From contig JABAQJ010000007.1 in NCBI GenBank assembly GCA_019186945.1, positions 496,001-560,000 on the forward strand: a stretch of 64,000 nt of DNA. The letters are read 5' to 3'. This DNA is from Gemmatimonadaceae bacterium. Its GTDB lineage: Bacteria; Gemmatimonadota; Gemmatimonadetes; Gemmatimonadales; Gemmatimonadaceae. How positions within the stretch are numbered: the first letter of the stretch is position 1; every line of letters begins with the position of its first letter. This document shows positions 18,090-26,883 of the stretch, one piece after another. The position numbers were made by a program, and so were the translations under genes. The notes under the pieces are model-generated. The model saw only the letters and a program-made list of their open reading frames with translations. It was not told the origin of the DNA and made no database searches.

Positions 18090-19408
18090 GAATGGCGGTG
18101 CTCGGATGACAGTCGTGTGGCGGGAGTCGAGACGATGGGCGCGCCTGCGGCCGGTGCGCGTTGCCACCGCGCCGGACGTATCAGGCGCAACAGAAAGCTC
18201 GGGCGCAAGACCACGCGGGGCGGGACGAAGTCGCCGGTCACGCCAATGAGCGCGTCGGCCATGGCGCGGTCGGCCTCGAGACGGCGCGCCATCCAGTCGA
18301 ATACCGCCGGGCACTCGATCGCTGTGCCGATCAGCCGCTCGATTCGCCACTTCGGGCCGAACTCGCGGCGGCGGGCCCGGTCATAGGCCGCGAGCGCCGC
18401 ATCCGCGCGCGTGCGCGATGGCGTGCGAACGGCCTCCAGGGCATGTGCGGCGAGCAGTTCGCCGCCGCGCATGGCTGAATAGATCCCCTCGCCGGTAAAC
18501 GGATCGAAGAAGTCAGCGGCATCTCCGACCAGCGCGACGCCAGGTCGCCATGCAACACGGGCCCGCGAGTTGAACGGCCCCACCGCCGCGCCCGCGTCGA
18601 TGCGTTCCGCGCGCTCGAAACGGACAGCCAGGTCGGGAAGCGCGCGAACCCATTCGTCCACGAACTCCCCGACGCCGCCACGCGCTTCCTCCGCACGAGC
18701 TGCCGGAACGACGACCGCAACGTTCGTTACCCCACCGCCAACGGCCGCAAGCCCGGCGTACCCCACTCGTCCCGCTCCTACGTACATCTCGCCGAAGGCG
18801 CTCATTCCCTGGACGCCCCGAAAATGGGCGACGGCTGCGTAACGTCTGGGCCAGGAACCCACCCGGACGAGGTCCGCGTGCCGGCCCACCATGCTGTGCA
18901 AGCCGTCAGCACCAACGGTTAGAGGCGCATCCAGCGATACCGCCGAACCGTCCGCAGTCAGCGCCAGCGCCCCTTGCACGCGGCCGCCGGCGTTGCGGAC
19001 GAGCTTCCGAACGGAGACACGCTCCATCACGCGCGCGCCGGCTATCCGGGCGGCGTCGAGGAGGATCGCATCGAGTACCGTGCGCCGAATGGCGAGTCCC
19101 CAATCCCGAAAGCCGCGGTAGCCGTGCTTCGCGACGAACTCCCCGTGGACGACGGCACCGCCCGGTGCGTGCACTTCCATCCCGTTAAGCTGCTCGCCGC
19201 CGGCGCTCTCGAGCGCACGGAGCACGCCCATGGCGTCGAGGAGTCGCGATCCCTCCGGGCTGATGTACTCGGCGCACGGCTTGTCGCGCGGGAATCGCTG
19301 GCGATCAACGATCAGCACGTCGACGCCGGCGCGGGCGAGGAAGCAGGCGGTCGCACTCCCTGCCGGTCCGCCACCGACCACCAGCACCTCGCTGCGGATC
19401 GCGGTCAT
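18086..19408 (-). CDS. FAD-dependent oxidoreductase, geranylgeranyl reductase-like
   Basis: 440 residues with the dinucleotide-binding start VLVVGGGPAGSATACFLARAG and the KPCAEYISPEG segment characteristic of the geranylgeranyl reductase/halogenase-related flavoproteins. A second FAD motif, GVALVGDAADFFDPFTGEGI, lies in the middle, and the RRREFGPKWRIERLI helical region follows. Family members saturate isoprenoid double bonds or hydroxylate/halogenate aromatic substrates. Neighbouring DUF92 (VTE6-like) and methyltransferase genes favour an isoprenoid or lipid-quinone substrate. Its start overlaps the stop of the lipoprotein gene (ATGA) and its end overlaps the flavin-reductase-like gene, so all three are coupled. 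Confidence 0.88.
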   Translation of the reverse strand: MTAIRSEVLVVGGGPAGSATACFLARAGVDVLIVDRQRFPRDKPCAEYISPEGSRLLDAMGVLRALESAGGEQLNGMEVHAPGGAVVHGEFVAKHGYRGFRDWGLAIRRTVLDAILLDAARIAGARVMERVSVRKLVRNAGGRVQGALALTADGSAVSLDAPLTVGADGLHSMVGRHADLVRVGSWPRRYAAVAHFRGVQGMSAFGEMYVGAGRVGYAGLAAVGGGVTNVAVVVPAARAEEARGGVGEFVDEWVRALPDLAVRFERAERIDAGAAVGPFNSRARVAWRPGVALVGDAADFFDPFTGEGIYSAMRGGELLAAHALEAVRTPSRTRADAALAAYDRARRREFGPKWRIERLIGTAIECPAVFDWMARRLEADRAMADALIGVTGDFVPPRVVLRPSFLLRLIRPARWQRAPAAGAPIVSTPATRLSSEHRHS

Positions 19409-19830
19409 CGCGACTGCCGCGCAAACGGCTGCCCCGCCAGATACAACGTGTCGCCCTGCACTCGCGCGGCGAACAGGGCAGTACCCGACGACGGCGTGAG
19501 GAAAGCGATGCGGATGGCGGCCCCTTCGACCTGCCAGCGTGCGGTCGACAACAGGACGTCCGCGACAGCGGTCGTGAGATTCCGCGAGTAGACGGCCCGC
19601 ACGGCCGTGCCGTCGCTCGCGAACTGCCAGAGCGTCTCGCTCGAGCGGACGAACCCAAGATCGTCGATGAAGTACAGAACGCGCTGCCACGAGCCGACGA
19701 TCGCGTCCGCGAGAGTCGCAGGGCCGCTGACGCCCACCATCGGACCGCCGGGTCGAACGACGCCGGGGCCGTCGCACGAAACCAGCAGCACCGCAAACAA
19801 CATGGCACCGGCGCGCATCGCTCGTCTCAT
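19405..19830 (-). CDS. small putative lipoprotein
   Basis: 141 residues. A signal sequence with lipobox LVSC (Cys at about 19) predicts lipid anchoring. The mature part is short: a hydrophilic segment, the region ATLADAIVGSWQRV, then alternating strands with SSETLWQFASDG and DTLYLAGQPF. This layout recalls small lipocalin-like lipoproteins that begin with a GxW motif (GSW here). I cannot name it more closely. ATGA overlaps on both sides place it between the DUF92 protein and the flavoprotein in a single translational chain. Lipocalin-like binding of a hydrophobic intermediate would fit but is speculation. Confidence 0.72.
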   Translation of the reverse strand: MRRAMRAGAMLFAVLLVSCDGPGVVRPGGPMVGVSGPATLADAIVGSWQRVLYFIDDLGFVRSSETLWQFASDGTAVRAVYSRNLTTAVADVLLSTARWQVEGAAIRIAFLTPSSGTALFAARVQGDTLYLAGQPFARQSR

Positions 19831-20648
19831 CGCACGGCGCTCCACGCCAGGACGGAGACGATGCCACCGACGGCGCCACTCGCCACATTCACCGCGTCGT
19901 TGCGGAACCCCGCGATCCCTCCCGAGCGGTGCGTCGTGGTTCCGCAGTCGTGAATCAGGCGCTCGCTCGGCGAGTTGCAGCGGGGGCAGTGCCGTCGCTC
20001 CTGCACGGTTGCACCCAAGAGCGTGTCCGCAAACGCGCCTGCCACGCCACCAGCGCCGGCCGCCGTCGCCGCGAGCGGGGGAAATCCCACAACCAGTGCC
20101 GCTCCGGCGATCGTGGCGGCGCCGACCACGGACGCCAGTGTGCCGACAGCGCTGATCGCTCCCGAGGTTCCGGATGCAACACTGCGGCCGCTGAGGATCA
20201 TGCGGGCCGTGGGGCGGACGGCCGTGCCCACTTCCGTGGCGAAGGTGTCTGCCGCCGCGGTGGCCAACGACCCCAGCCCGATCGTTTGCAAGGACATTGA
20301 ACCGGACCACACACCGCAGGCGCCCGAAAGCGCGAACAGCGCACCGTTTGCCAGAACCTGCGCAGCGTCGCGCTTGCCCCCCTTCTCCACGATGCCGTGC
20401 GTGCGAGCGGCCTTCACGAGACCGCGCCAGCGCGTCAGCGCGCTGGAGGTGACGAAGAACCAGATCAGGAGGAAGCCCCACGACCAGCTTGCGGCCACCG
20501 CGAGAGTGCCGACCATCGCCGCCGCCACCGCGCCCGATCGCGACAGCGATCCCGCATACCAAGCGAGGCTCGCGATCGCGATCGCGAGCGACGCGCCCGC
20601 AACCGCTTGCGACATCATCAGCAGAACTCCCGCGGACGTACCATCCAT
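19827..20648 (-). CDS. DUF92 family membrane protein (VTE6/TMEM19-like)
   Basis: 273 residues with six or so hydrophobic helices. It begins a few residues after the ATG with a long hydrophobic helix and has the DUF92 features LSRSGAVAAAMVGTL, FFVTSSALTRW, and GKRDAAQVLANG followed by AAADTFATEVG. In plants this family includes VTE6, phytyl-phosphate kinase of tocopherol synthesis; most bacterial members are uncharacterised. An isoprenyl-phosphate kinase role would fit the adjacent geranylgeranyl-reductase-like gene. It is the first gene of the coupled six-gene chain that ends with the SRPBCC gene. A zinc-ribbon-like CPRC and a further Cys (HDCG) occur late in the sequence. Confidence 0.82.
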   Translation of the reverse strand: MDGTSAGVLLMMSQAVAGASLAIAIASLAWYAGSLSRSGAVAAAMVGTLAVAASWSWGFLLIWFFVTSSALTRWRGLVKAARTHGIVEKGGKRDAAQVLANGALFALSGACGVWSGSMSLQTIGLGSLATAAADTFATEVGTAVRPTARMILSGRSVASGTSGAISAVGTLASVVGAATIAGAALVVGFPPLAATAAGAGGVAGAFADTLLGATVQERRHCPRCNSPSERLIHDCGTTTHRSGGIAGFRNDAVNVASGAVGGIVSVLAWSAVR

Positions 20649-20742
20649 CACGTGCTCGAACTTGCCCGCTCGTGCTGTGCACGCGCAAGCGCGGGCTCGC
20701 GCTTGAAGGGCATCGCGGGCACGGTTAGCTTCGCAGCCGACA

Positions 20743-21378
20743 ATGAACTCCGCTTCCGTCGATTCGCTCGTCCCGCTCTCCCTGCTCGAAGCCGTCCGCA
20801 ACGTCGACTCTCCCATCGAGGACTTCGAAGCCGAGTTGGTTGGAGACCTGCGCAACAAGCGCCTAGGCCTGAGCGAGACCGTGTACATGCAGATCCGGCG
20901 GTTCTCGGAAGCCGTGCGTCGAAGCCAGCGGTCGTCGCACGAGGAGGCTGCGGCGATTGCGAAACTGATCGGTCGCCGCCCGGACGCAGAAGCTGTCTTC
21001 CGGGCCGCAGGGCGCTATCTGGCGGCCGAGGCCTACCGGACGATCTCGCCGATTTCGCGCCGACTGATGCTTGTGCTGCCGTCTCTGATGTCGCGTCCGA
21101 TCACCTTGCGCCACATGCGACGGCTATCGCGGCGCTACTGCAACGGCCACGTGTCGCGCGTTGGGACGTCGGTGTACCTGGAAGTGCCGCAGTCGGTCAC
21201 GCTGGATTCGGCGCCGAGGTCGGTGGGCTGCACATATTACGAGTCGGGCCTGAAGGAGCTGCTTCGTCTGCTGGTCAACAGCGTGGGGGCGGTCGAGCAC
21301 TATCGATGTGCAGCGAGGTCGGAGGGTACATGCTCGTGGCGCGCGGAGTGGCGACCGTCGCACAACCCATCGGAGTAG
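20743..21378 (+). CDS. hypothetical protein, V4R-like C-terminal half possible
   Basis: A soluble 211-residue protein that I cannot assign. The N-terminal half is helical (SLLEAVRNVDSP, then LGLSETVYMQIRRF). The C-terminal part ends in CAARSEGTCSWRAEW, which resembles the terminal Cys-x-G-x-Cys strand of small-molecule-binding V4R/heme-NO-binding-related domains. That resemblance is weak. It starts 95 bp from the divergent DUF92 gene and ends 6 bp before the M24 peptidase gene, with which it is probably co-transcribed. Confidence 0.65.
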   Translation: MNSASVDSLVPLSLLEAVRNVDSPIEDFEAELVGDLRNKRLGLSETVYMQIRRFSEAVRRSQRSSHEEAAAIAKLIGRRPDAEAVFRAAGRYLAAEAYRTISPISRRLMLVLPSLMSRPITLRHMRRLSRRYCNGHVSRVGTSVYLEVPQSVTLDSAPRSVGCTYYESGLKELLRLLVNSVGAVEHYRCAARSEGTCSWRAEWRPSHNPSE

Positions 21379-21384
21379 TCCGTC

Positions 21385-22563
21385 ATGCTCAACCCCGACA
21401 CATTGCCCGATTTCCAGCGCGCCATTGCCGACGCTGGCCTGGATGGCTGGCTCCTCTACGACTTCCGGAACTGCAACCCGATCGCGCAGTCCGTTGCCGG
21501 CGTTGGCGGACACATCACACGACGCTTCCTGGTTTGGATCCCGCGCGAGGGGATGCCAACCGCGGTGACGCATGCCATCGAGCAGACGATCTGGAACGGC
21601 TGGTCTGAGGAGTTCGCCCGCGTGATCTATGCGTCATGGAGCGGCTTGGAGGAGCAGGTGGCCGCGCTGGTCGGTGGCAAGCGAATAGCGATGGAGTACT
21701 CGCCGGGCGATGCTGTCCCGGTTGTTGATCGCGTGCCGGCGGGCGTGTTGGAGATGGTGCGAGGCAAGGGCGCGACAGTGGTGTCGTCGGGCGATCTGGT
21801 AACGAGATTCTACGCGATGTGGTCGCCATCAGGGCTAGCATCGCACCGCCGTGCCGCCGAACACGTGGCGCGGATAGCGCGCGAGGCGATGCAGGTGGCG
21901 GGAACGCGCGTCCGTGCCGGCGAGTCGGTTACGGAGTACGACCTTCAGCGGTGGATCGTCGACGCGTTCACGCGCGCCGGCCTGGAAACGGACCACCCGC
22001 CTAACGTGTCGATCGGCGCCAACGCCGCCAATCCGCACTACCAACCGTCGGCCAGCAGTTCGAGTCCCCTGGTAAACGGTGAGACGCTGCTGATCGACCT
22101 GTGGGCGACGGAACCCGACGGTATCTATGCCGATCAGACCTACATGGGTGCGCTCGGTACGCCGTCCGATCGCGCCGTCGACATCTGGCAAGCGGTACGA
22201 GACGCGCGAGATGCCGCCATCGCGACGGCGCGCGCTCTGGCGGAAACGCGGAGCCGCCCTAGCGGCGCAGTCATCGACGACGCCGCCCGTGAAGTCGTTC
22301 GCGCCCGAGGGTACGCGGACTGGTTCTTTCACCGCACCGGTCACTCGATCGACGCGCGCGACCTGCACGGCGCCGGCCCGAATCTCGACAACCTCGAAAC
22401 GCGCGAGGAAAGGTTGCTGCTGCCGGGCGTCGGTTTCTCGATCGAACCCGGCGTGTACATCGCCGGCGAGATTGGCGTGCGAAGCGAGGTGAACGCGTAC
22501 TACGGCGACGGCGAATTGATCGTCACTCCCATGGCCTATCAGACAGACCTGTTCCTGTTGTGA
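21385..22563 (+). CDS. M24 family metallopeptidase (Xaa-Pro peptidase-like)
   Basis: A 392-residue pita-bread-fold protein. The N-terminal creatinase-like domain (about 1-145) precedes the catalytic domain. The five metal ligands of M24 enzymes are visible: Asp238 (LLIDLW), Asp250 (YADQTY), His320 (RTGHSID), Glu354 (FSIEPG) and Glu368 (RSEVN). Family members remove N-terminal residues adjoining proline; some are creatinases. No signal peptide is seen, so it is cytoplasmic. The stop overlaps the start of the APC permease gene (GTGA), suggesting a linked peptide or amino-acid utilisation pair. Confidence 0.9.
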   Translation: MLNPDTLPDFQRAIADAGLDGWLLYDFRNCNPIAQSVAGVGGHITRRFLVWIPREGMPTAVTHAIEQTIWNGWSEEFARVIYASWSGLEEQVAALVGGKRIAMEYSPGDAVPVVDRVPAGVLEMVRGKGATVVSSGDLVTRFYAMWSPSGLASHRRAAEHVARIAREAMQVAGTRVRAGESVTEYDLQRWIVDAFTRAGLETDHPPNVSIGANAANPHYQPSASSSSPLVNGETLLIDLWATEPDGIYADQTYMGALGTPSDRAVDIWQAVRDARDAAIATARALAETRSRPSGAVIDDAAREVVRARGYADWFFHRTGHSIDARDLHGAGPNLDNLETREERLLLPGVGFSIEPGVYIAGEIGVRSEVNAYYGDGELIVTPMAYQTDLFLL

Positions 22564-23915
22564 TCGCTGGGCATCCCGCCGCGCCGATGCCTGCGCCGTC
22601 CTCGGCCTCGCTGCGCCGCGAGCTTGGAGTGTTCTCGGCAAGTCTCATGGTTGTTGGCGGCATCATCGGGAGCGGGATCTTCTTCACGCCGGCCGAAGTA
22701 GCCAGGGCACTGCCTCACGGATCCTCGATTCTGGCTGTGTGGGCTATCGGCGGCGTCGTGGCGCTCGCGGGCGCGCTGACGTATGCCGAGCTGGGGGCGA
22801 TGTTCCCGGACGCCGGTGGCGCCTACGTGTACATCCGCCATGCGTTCGGACCGCTGGCGTCGTTCCTCTATGGCTGGATGGCGATGTTGAGCATTGCTAC
22901 CGGTGCGCTGGCAGCGGTAGCAATGGGTTTCGCGGGATACGTCGAGAGGTTCATGCCCCTCGACGTCGTCGGAGGGCGCATCGGACTGGCAGCGGGAACG
23001 CTCACCGTACTTGCGGCCACGAACTACGTCGGTGTTCGACCGGGAACGATCATCCAGAACGTGCTGACTCTTGCCAAGATTCTTGCTCTGACGGCGCTCA
23101 TCGCGGGCGGACTCGCGCTCTGGCAGTCGCTTGGCAGTCCGCCTGTTCCCGATTCGGTGCCGGAGGCGCGCGAGTCCCTCGTCACCGGCTTCGCGACCGC
23201 CTTCGTGGCCGTGCTGTTCACCATTGGCGGCTGGCAGCAGATGAACATGATCGCCGGGGAGATTCGTGATCCGGACCGCTCCATACCGCGAGCGTTGGGG
23301 ATCGGGATCGGGATCGTGATCGCGATCTATCTGGGCGTGAATGCCGTGTACCTGCGGGCGTTGGGCCGCGATGGGCTGGCGGCGAGCGCCGCTGTGGCGG
23401 CGGATACCGCGTCGCTGATGATCGGCTCGACCGGCGCGACACTGATTACCGTTAGCGCAATGCTGTCGATCCTCGGGTTCATCAACGTTGCGCTCCTGGG
23501 TAATTCACGCCTCCCGTACGCGATGGCCCGGGACAAGCACTTCATCGCGGCGGCCGGCGCCGTGCACAGGCGTTTCGGCACGCCGCACGTGGCGATCTCG
23601 ATCCTGTGTGTCTGGTCGATCTTTTTGTTGCTGGTGACGCGTGGAGAAATCGGCGCGTTGCTCTCCGGCGTGGTGTTCGCGGACTGGATTTTCTTCGGGT
23701 TGGGCGCGGCCTCCGTGTTCGTCCTTCGCCGTCGCATGCCGGACGCGCGGCGACCGTATCGGGCGCTCGGCTACCCGTTGATCCCGGCACTGTTCGTCGT
23801 GGCCGCCGCGGTCGGTGTGGTCAGCGCGATCCTCAGCGCGCCGGGGACGTCCGCGTTCGGTGCCGCACTGCTCGCTGCCGGCGTGGTCTGGTATCGCGTC
23901 GTAACGCGACGTTAG
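22560..23915 (+). CDS. APC family amino acid permease (first copy)
   Basis: 451 residues with about 12 transmembrane helices. The first helix carries VVGGIIGSGIFFTPAEVA, the APC unwound-helix substrate motif, and the second begins WAIGGVVALAGALTYAELG. A later GGWQQMNMIAGEIRDPDRSIPRA block is typical of the LAT/cationic amino acid branch. It exchanges or imports amino acids across the inner membrane; specificity is unknown. The GTG at 22560 overlaps the M24 peptidase stop. The stop codon TAG lies within a CGTTAGG heptamer. Confidence 0.92.
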   Translation: MIAGHPAAPMPAPSSASLRRELGVFSASLMVVGGIIGSGIFFTPAEVARALPHGSSILAVWAIGGVVALAGALTYAELGAMFPDAGGAYVYIRHAFGPLASFLYGWMAMLSIATGALAAVAMGFAGYVERFMPLDVVGGRIGLAAGTLTVLAATNYVGVRPGTIIQNVLTLAKILALTALIAGGLALWQSLGSPPVPDSVPEARESLVTGFATAFVAVLFTIGGWQQMNMIAGEIRDPDRSIPRALGIGIGIVIAIYLGVNAVYLRALGRDGLAASAAVAADTASLMIGSTGATLITVSAMLSILGFINVALLGNSRLPYAMARDKHFIAAAGAVHRRFGTPHVAISILCVWSIFLLLVTRGEIGALLSGVVFADWIFFGLGAASVFVLRRRMPDARRPYRALGYPLIPALFVVAAAVGVVSAILSAPGTSAFGAALLAAGVVWYRVVTRR

Positions 23916-23999
23916 GCGCCGAGCATCGACGCGGCGGAGGGCCGTGGTTCCAGGGTGAATCGACCCGGCTTTTCCAGAGACTCAGTTATTTGAGTGCCC

Positions 24000-24036
24000 G
24001 GGGTCAGAGTCCTTTCGGTCCTTTCGGGGTCAGAGT
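24000..24036. repeat. two GGGGTCAGAGT repeats between convergent genes
   Basis: GGGGTCAGAGT occurs twice (24000-24010 and 24026-24036) separated by a CCTTTCGGT-type spacer. The GGGGTCAGA core recurs, in opposite orientation, in the decayed transposase region near 34.8 kb. Repeats of this kind are associated with REP-associated tyrosine transposases in other bacteria, so these may be a mobilised REP-like unit. They adjoin the subtilase terminator. Confidence 0.55.
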
Positions 24037-24039
24037 GCA

Positions 24040-24080
24040 CGAAAAAATGGAGCCGCCCGGTTTCCCGAGCGGCTCCATTT
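24040..24080 (-). terminator. Rho-independent terminator of the subtilase gene
   Basis: AAATGGAGCCGC and GCGGCTCCATTT form a stem (24045-24080) with one internal mismatch, CGG/CCG pairs and a TTTC loop. Read on the minus strand the stem is followed by a run of six T, as expected for a terminator. It lies about 20 bp beyond the subtilase stop codon and may also stop rightward transcripts from the APC gene. Confidence 0.88.
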
Positions 24081-24101
24081 CGTCTTCGATGCCGGTAAGG
24101 A

Positions 24102-25364
24102 CTATGGATCGAAGTTGACGGACGGACGAGAGTTGTGAAGCAACTTGTTTGGCGACCCCGGGCCGATGAGCTGCACCACGCCGTTCGTCGCGTAGTTCCA
24201 GATCGCATTGCGAACCTGAGTGGGCGTCTTTCCAGGGAAATTTCCCAGGTAAACCGCTGCGACTCCCGCGAAATGAGGGGCTGCCATCGACGTACCGGAA
24301 ATGATCACGGCGGCAGTGTTGCTGGTGTACCAGGCGCCAAGGATGTTGGTCCCCGGGGCATAGCCGTCCAGGCACGTACCGTGGTTCGAGTAGTAGGCTT
24401 CCTCGTCCGGTGCTGCCGGCGGAGTGGCGAAGCCCGGGTCATTGCCGGTCGCACCGATGGTGTTGGCACTGGGCTCGCTGGCCGGCGAATAGAAGCAAGC
24501 GTCATCGTCGCTGTTTCCAGCCGCCACCGCGTAGACAACGCCGTCGGCGACCGATGCCGCGACCGCGGCGTTCATCGCCGCGCTGTAACCACCGCCCAGG
24601 CTCATGTTGGCGACCGCACCCTGTCCCGCAAGGTGATCCGTCGTCACGCGGTTGATCCCATCGATCACGTCGGTCGTGGTGCCGTTGCCGGAGCAGTCGA
24701 GTACGCGTGACGCGTAGATGGTCGCATCCTCGGCGAAGCCATAGTTGATGCCGGCGGCCATGCTGGCTACCGATGTCCCGTGGCCGTGGCAGTCAGCGGC
24801 TACCGGATCGTTTCCGACTTCGTCGTACAGGTAGTAGGCGCGACCGGTGAATTCCGTGTGCGTTGGATTGATCCCGGTGTCGATGACGTAAATCTTCACG
24901 CCCGTACCTGCGTTCGGATAAAACGCTTTGAGGTTGTTCAGCGGGAGCGTGCGGTCACTGACACGATCCCAGCCCCACGAACAGCCGAAGAGCGCGCCCG
25001 GATTCAGGCAGGGCTTCTGGGCGTTCGTATGGTACATCTGGCTCTGTTCGACGTAGGCCACGTTCGGGTTGCGGCGGACGGCATCCAGCTTCGACGCGGG
25101 GATGCGGATGGCGAGCCCGATGAGGCCTTCCGTCCACTCCGAGAGGACGACGCCTCCCAGCCTCCGGACTTTGGCCGCTTCGGAGGCAACGCTTCCCCCA
25201 TCCGACTTCAGGACGACCACGTACTCGTTAGGGACCAACTCGGCGTTCACCGACGCGCTGTTGCTCACCAGACGCGCGAGCGGCTCGCCAGTACTGCCCG
25301 TGGAATCGGCGCACGCCGCGACCAGCGCGCCCAGGGCGGTAATACCAAGGACCTTCCGAAGCAT
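24102..25364 (-). CDS. subtilisin-like (S8) serine protease, lipoprotein
   Basis: 420 residues. The ATG at 25364 follows GGAGGAG closely. The signal ends at a lipobox VAAC (Cys18), so the protease should be lipid-anchored. An inhibitor I9-type propeptide (about 45-110, VPNEYVVVLKS) precedes the catalytic domain. The triad is Asp162 (VIDTG), His195 (GHGTSVAS) and Ser359 (SGTSMAAPH), with oxyanion Asn284 (AAGNS). This is the proteinase K-like arrangement, and several Cys in the catalytic domain may form disulfides. Roles in nutrition or protein turnover outside the cell are typical. A strong promoter lies upstream and a terminator downstream, so it is monocistronic. Confidence 0.95.
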   Translation of the reverse strand: MLRKVLGITALGALVAACADSTGSTGEPLARLVSNSASVNAELVPNEYVVVLKSDGGSVASEAAKVRRLGGVVLSEWTEGLIGLAIRIPASKLDAVRRNPNVAYVEQSQMYHTNAQKPCLNPGALFGCSWGWDRVSDRTLPLNNLKAFYPNAGTGVKIYVIDTGINPTHTEFTGRAYYLYDEVGNDPVAADCHGHGTSVASMAAGINYGFAEDATIYASRVLDCSGNGTTTDVIDGINRVTTDHLAGQGAVANMSLGGGYSAAMNAAVAASVADGVVYAVAAGNSDDDACFYSPASEPSANTIGATGNDPGFATPPAAPDEEAYYSNHGTCLDGYAPGTNILGAWYTSNTAAVIISGTSMAAPHFAGVAAVYLGNFPGKTPTQVRNAIWNYATNGVVQLIGPGSPNKLLHNSRPSVNFDP

Positions 25365-25462
25365 GGGGGTGCTCCTCCAGGGATGATGTGGCATGGCACT
25401 GGCAGATCCGGCTGCCCGCCCTGCCTAACGAAACGATGCGGGCAGCCAGCGCCATGCCGTCC

Positions 25463-25490
25463 ATCATACTGTCCGGCTGCAACCTGTCAA
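25463..25490 (-). promoter_or_regulatory. sigma70-type promoter of the subtilase gene
   Basis: On the minus strand TTGACA (25490-25485) is followed after 16 bases by TATGAT (25468-25463). The expected start near 25456 gives a leader of about 90 nt before the ATG at 25364; it contains one CCTAACG heptamer (25424-25430) and the GGAGGAG site. Beyond this promoter, 25491-25669 holds no gene I can see. Confidence 0.75.
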
Positions 25491-25669
25491 TGCTCTCTCC
25501 ATCTCTGGTCGTTCCTGCCGCCCACCTGTTGCGGCGATGCCTCACGGATCCGTCGAACAGGCCCCCGGTGCTCGGCCGCGTCCCGAAGTCTGCCGGCCCG
25601 GGATCTGGGCCGACGAAGCCCACGAAGTGCTGTGGTTGAGCGTGGCTGGCCCGTCCGTGCAACCGTGCC

Positions 25670-25996
25670 TCAATGCTCGCCTGGACGACCGGACACCGTG
25701 GTGCCCGGGCCTGACTCCGGGAGGCCGCGCAACCAGAGGTGCACCCGGTACAGTTCCGCACCTAACGAACTTCCCGACGCGGCAGCCTCATCGAGCGAGA
25801 CCGCGAGCACGGCGGCGTCGACATCGTATTCCCGTCCCGGAGAGTTCAGGGTATCGGTCGTCCACTCGCGCACGCGAACCTGCCCGTCTCGCGGTCGCCC
25901 GATCAGCAGGAGACGCTCCGAACCGCCAGGGCCGCCGATAATGCGCAATGTGAGGAACGCGTCGTCTCCGGCAGCCGCCGTCGGAGTGCCCGTCAC
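25670..25996 (-). CDS. small hypothetical protein at the end of the heme A operon
   Basis: 108 residues. Its GTG overlaps the ctaB stop (GTGA). The sequence looks soluble and mostly beta (FLTLRIIGG, RLLLIGRPRDGQVRVREW, YDVDAAVLAVSLDEA). It has no signal peptide, Cys pair or recognised domain, so a copper or heme role is not evident from sequence. Its coupling to ctaB is the only hint that it belongs to cytochrome oxidase assembly. Confidence 0.6.
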   Translation of the reverse strand: MTGTPTAAAGDDAFLTLRIIGGPGGSERLLLIGRPRDGQVRVREWTTDTLNSPGREYDVDAAVLAVSLDEAAASGSSLGAELYRVHLWLRGLPESGPGTTVSGRPGEH

Positions 25997-26883
25997 AGTG
26001 TGGCTCTCCGGTCCACCACCATGGCGACGAACAGGAGCGCGAGGTAGAGCAGCGAGTACTTGTAGGTTGCCCACGCGGGCTGGGTGAACGACTCCGCGCT
26101 CCGGACCTTCAGGACTCCGCGGAGCAGAATGGCACCAAGGACGATCGCTGCGACGAGGTAAATCGGTCCGAATGCGCCGAATGCGACTGGCAATACGGTG
26201 ACCGCAACCAGGATCAACGTATACCACAGCATCTGATCCATCGTTTCCCTGGCTCCCCAAACGAGCGGAGCCATGGGGATGCCGGCGCGCCCGTAGTCGC
26301 TTTGCTTGAGCAGAGCCAAGGCCCAGAAATGCGGCGGAGTCCAGTAGAAGACCATCAGGAACAGGAAGACAGCGGTGAGGTCCAGGGAACCGGTCATCGC
26401 TGCCCAGCCGACCAGTGGCGGGAATGCACCGGCCGCACCGCCGATCACGATGTTCTGCGGCGATGTGCGCTTGAGCCAGCGCGTGTAGATGAAGACGTAG
26501 AAGTAGAAGCCGCCCAACGCCAGGGCCGCGGTCAGCACATTGACGAACTGGGCCAGCAGCCAGGTAGCAGCCACGGCCAGGGCGACCCCGAAGGCGAGTA
26601 CGGCTAGTGCCTCCATTCGTCCGCTCGGGATCGGGCGAAGGCGGGTCCGGGCCATGACGTCATCGATGTCGCGGTCCAGGTACATGTTGACCGCATTTGC
26701 GCCGCCCGCCATCAGGTAGCCGCCGATGCTGACCAGCAACAAGAGACTGAGCGATGGCGTTCCGGCGACGTACATGGGTGCGATGGTCGTGACCAGCAGC
26801 AGCGAGATGATGCGCGGCTTCGTAAGTGCGACCAGGTCGCGCAGAAGACCAGCGCTCGAGCGCGGCACCGCGACTCCAGTCAC
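25993..26883 (-). CDS. ctaB: heme o synthase (protoheme IX farnesyltransferase)
   Basis: A 296-residue UbiA-type prenyltransferase that converts heme b to heme o in the membrane. It has about nine helices, an LVALTKPRIISLLLVTT opening, and the two Asp-rich motifs: NMYLDRDIDDVMARTRLRP (first) and the KQSDYGRAGIPM loop region (second). YTRWLKRTSPQNIVIGG and FYWTPPHFWALAL are conserved CtaB blocks. The GTG overlaps the ctaA stop, so heme o and heme a synthases are made together for heme-copper oxidase. Confidence 0.96.
   Translation of the reverse strand: MTGVAVPRSSAGLLRDLVALTKPRIISLLLVTTIAPMYVAGTPSLSLLLLVSIGGYLMAGGANAVNMYLDRDIDDVMARTRLRPIPSGRMEALAVLAFGVALAVAATWLLAQFVNVLTAALALGGFYFYVFIYTRWLKRTSPQNIVIGGAAGAFPPLVGWAAMTGSLDLTAVFLFLMVFYWTPPHFWALALLKQSDYGRAGIPMAPLVWGARETMDQMLWYTLILVAVTVLPVAFGAFGPIYLVAAIVLGAILLRGVLKVRSAESFTQPAWATYKYSLLYLALLFVAMVVDRRATL

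Noticed and set aside
20568-20589. A 22-bp perfect palindrome (GCTCGCGATCG and its complement)
   Set aside because: It lies within the DUF92 reading frame as alternating Ile/Ala codons (LAIAIASL), so coding for a membrane helix explains it.
23297-23330. Short tandem GGGATC units
   Set aside because: They encode a Gly-Ile repeat in a membrane helix of the APC permease.
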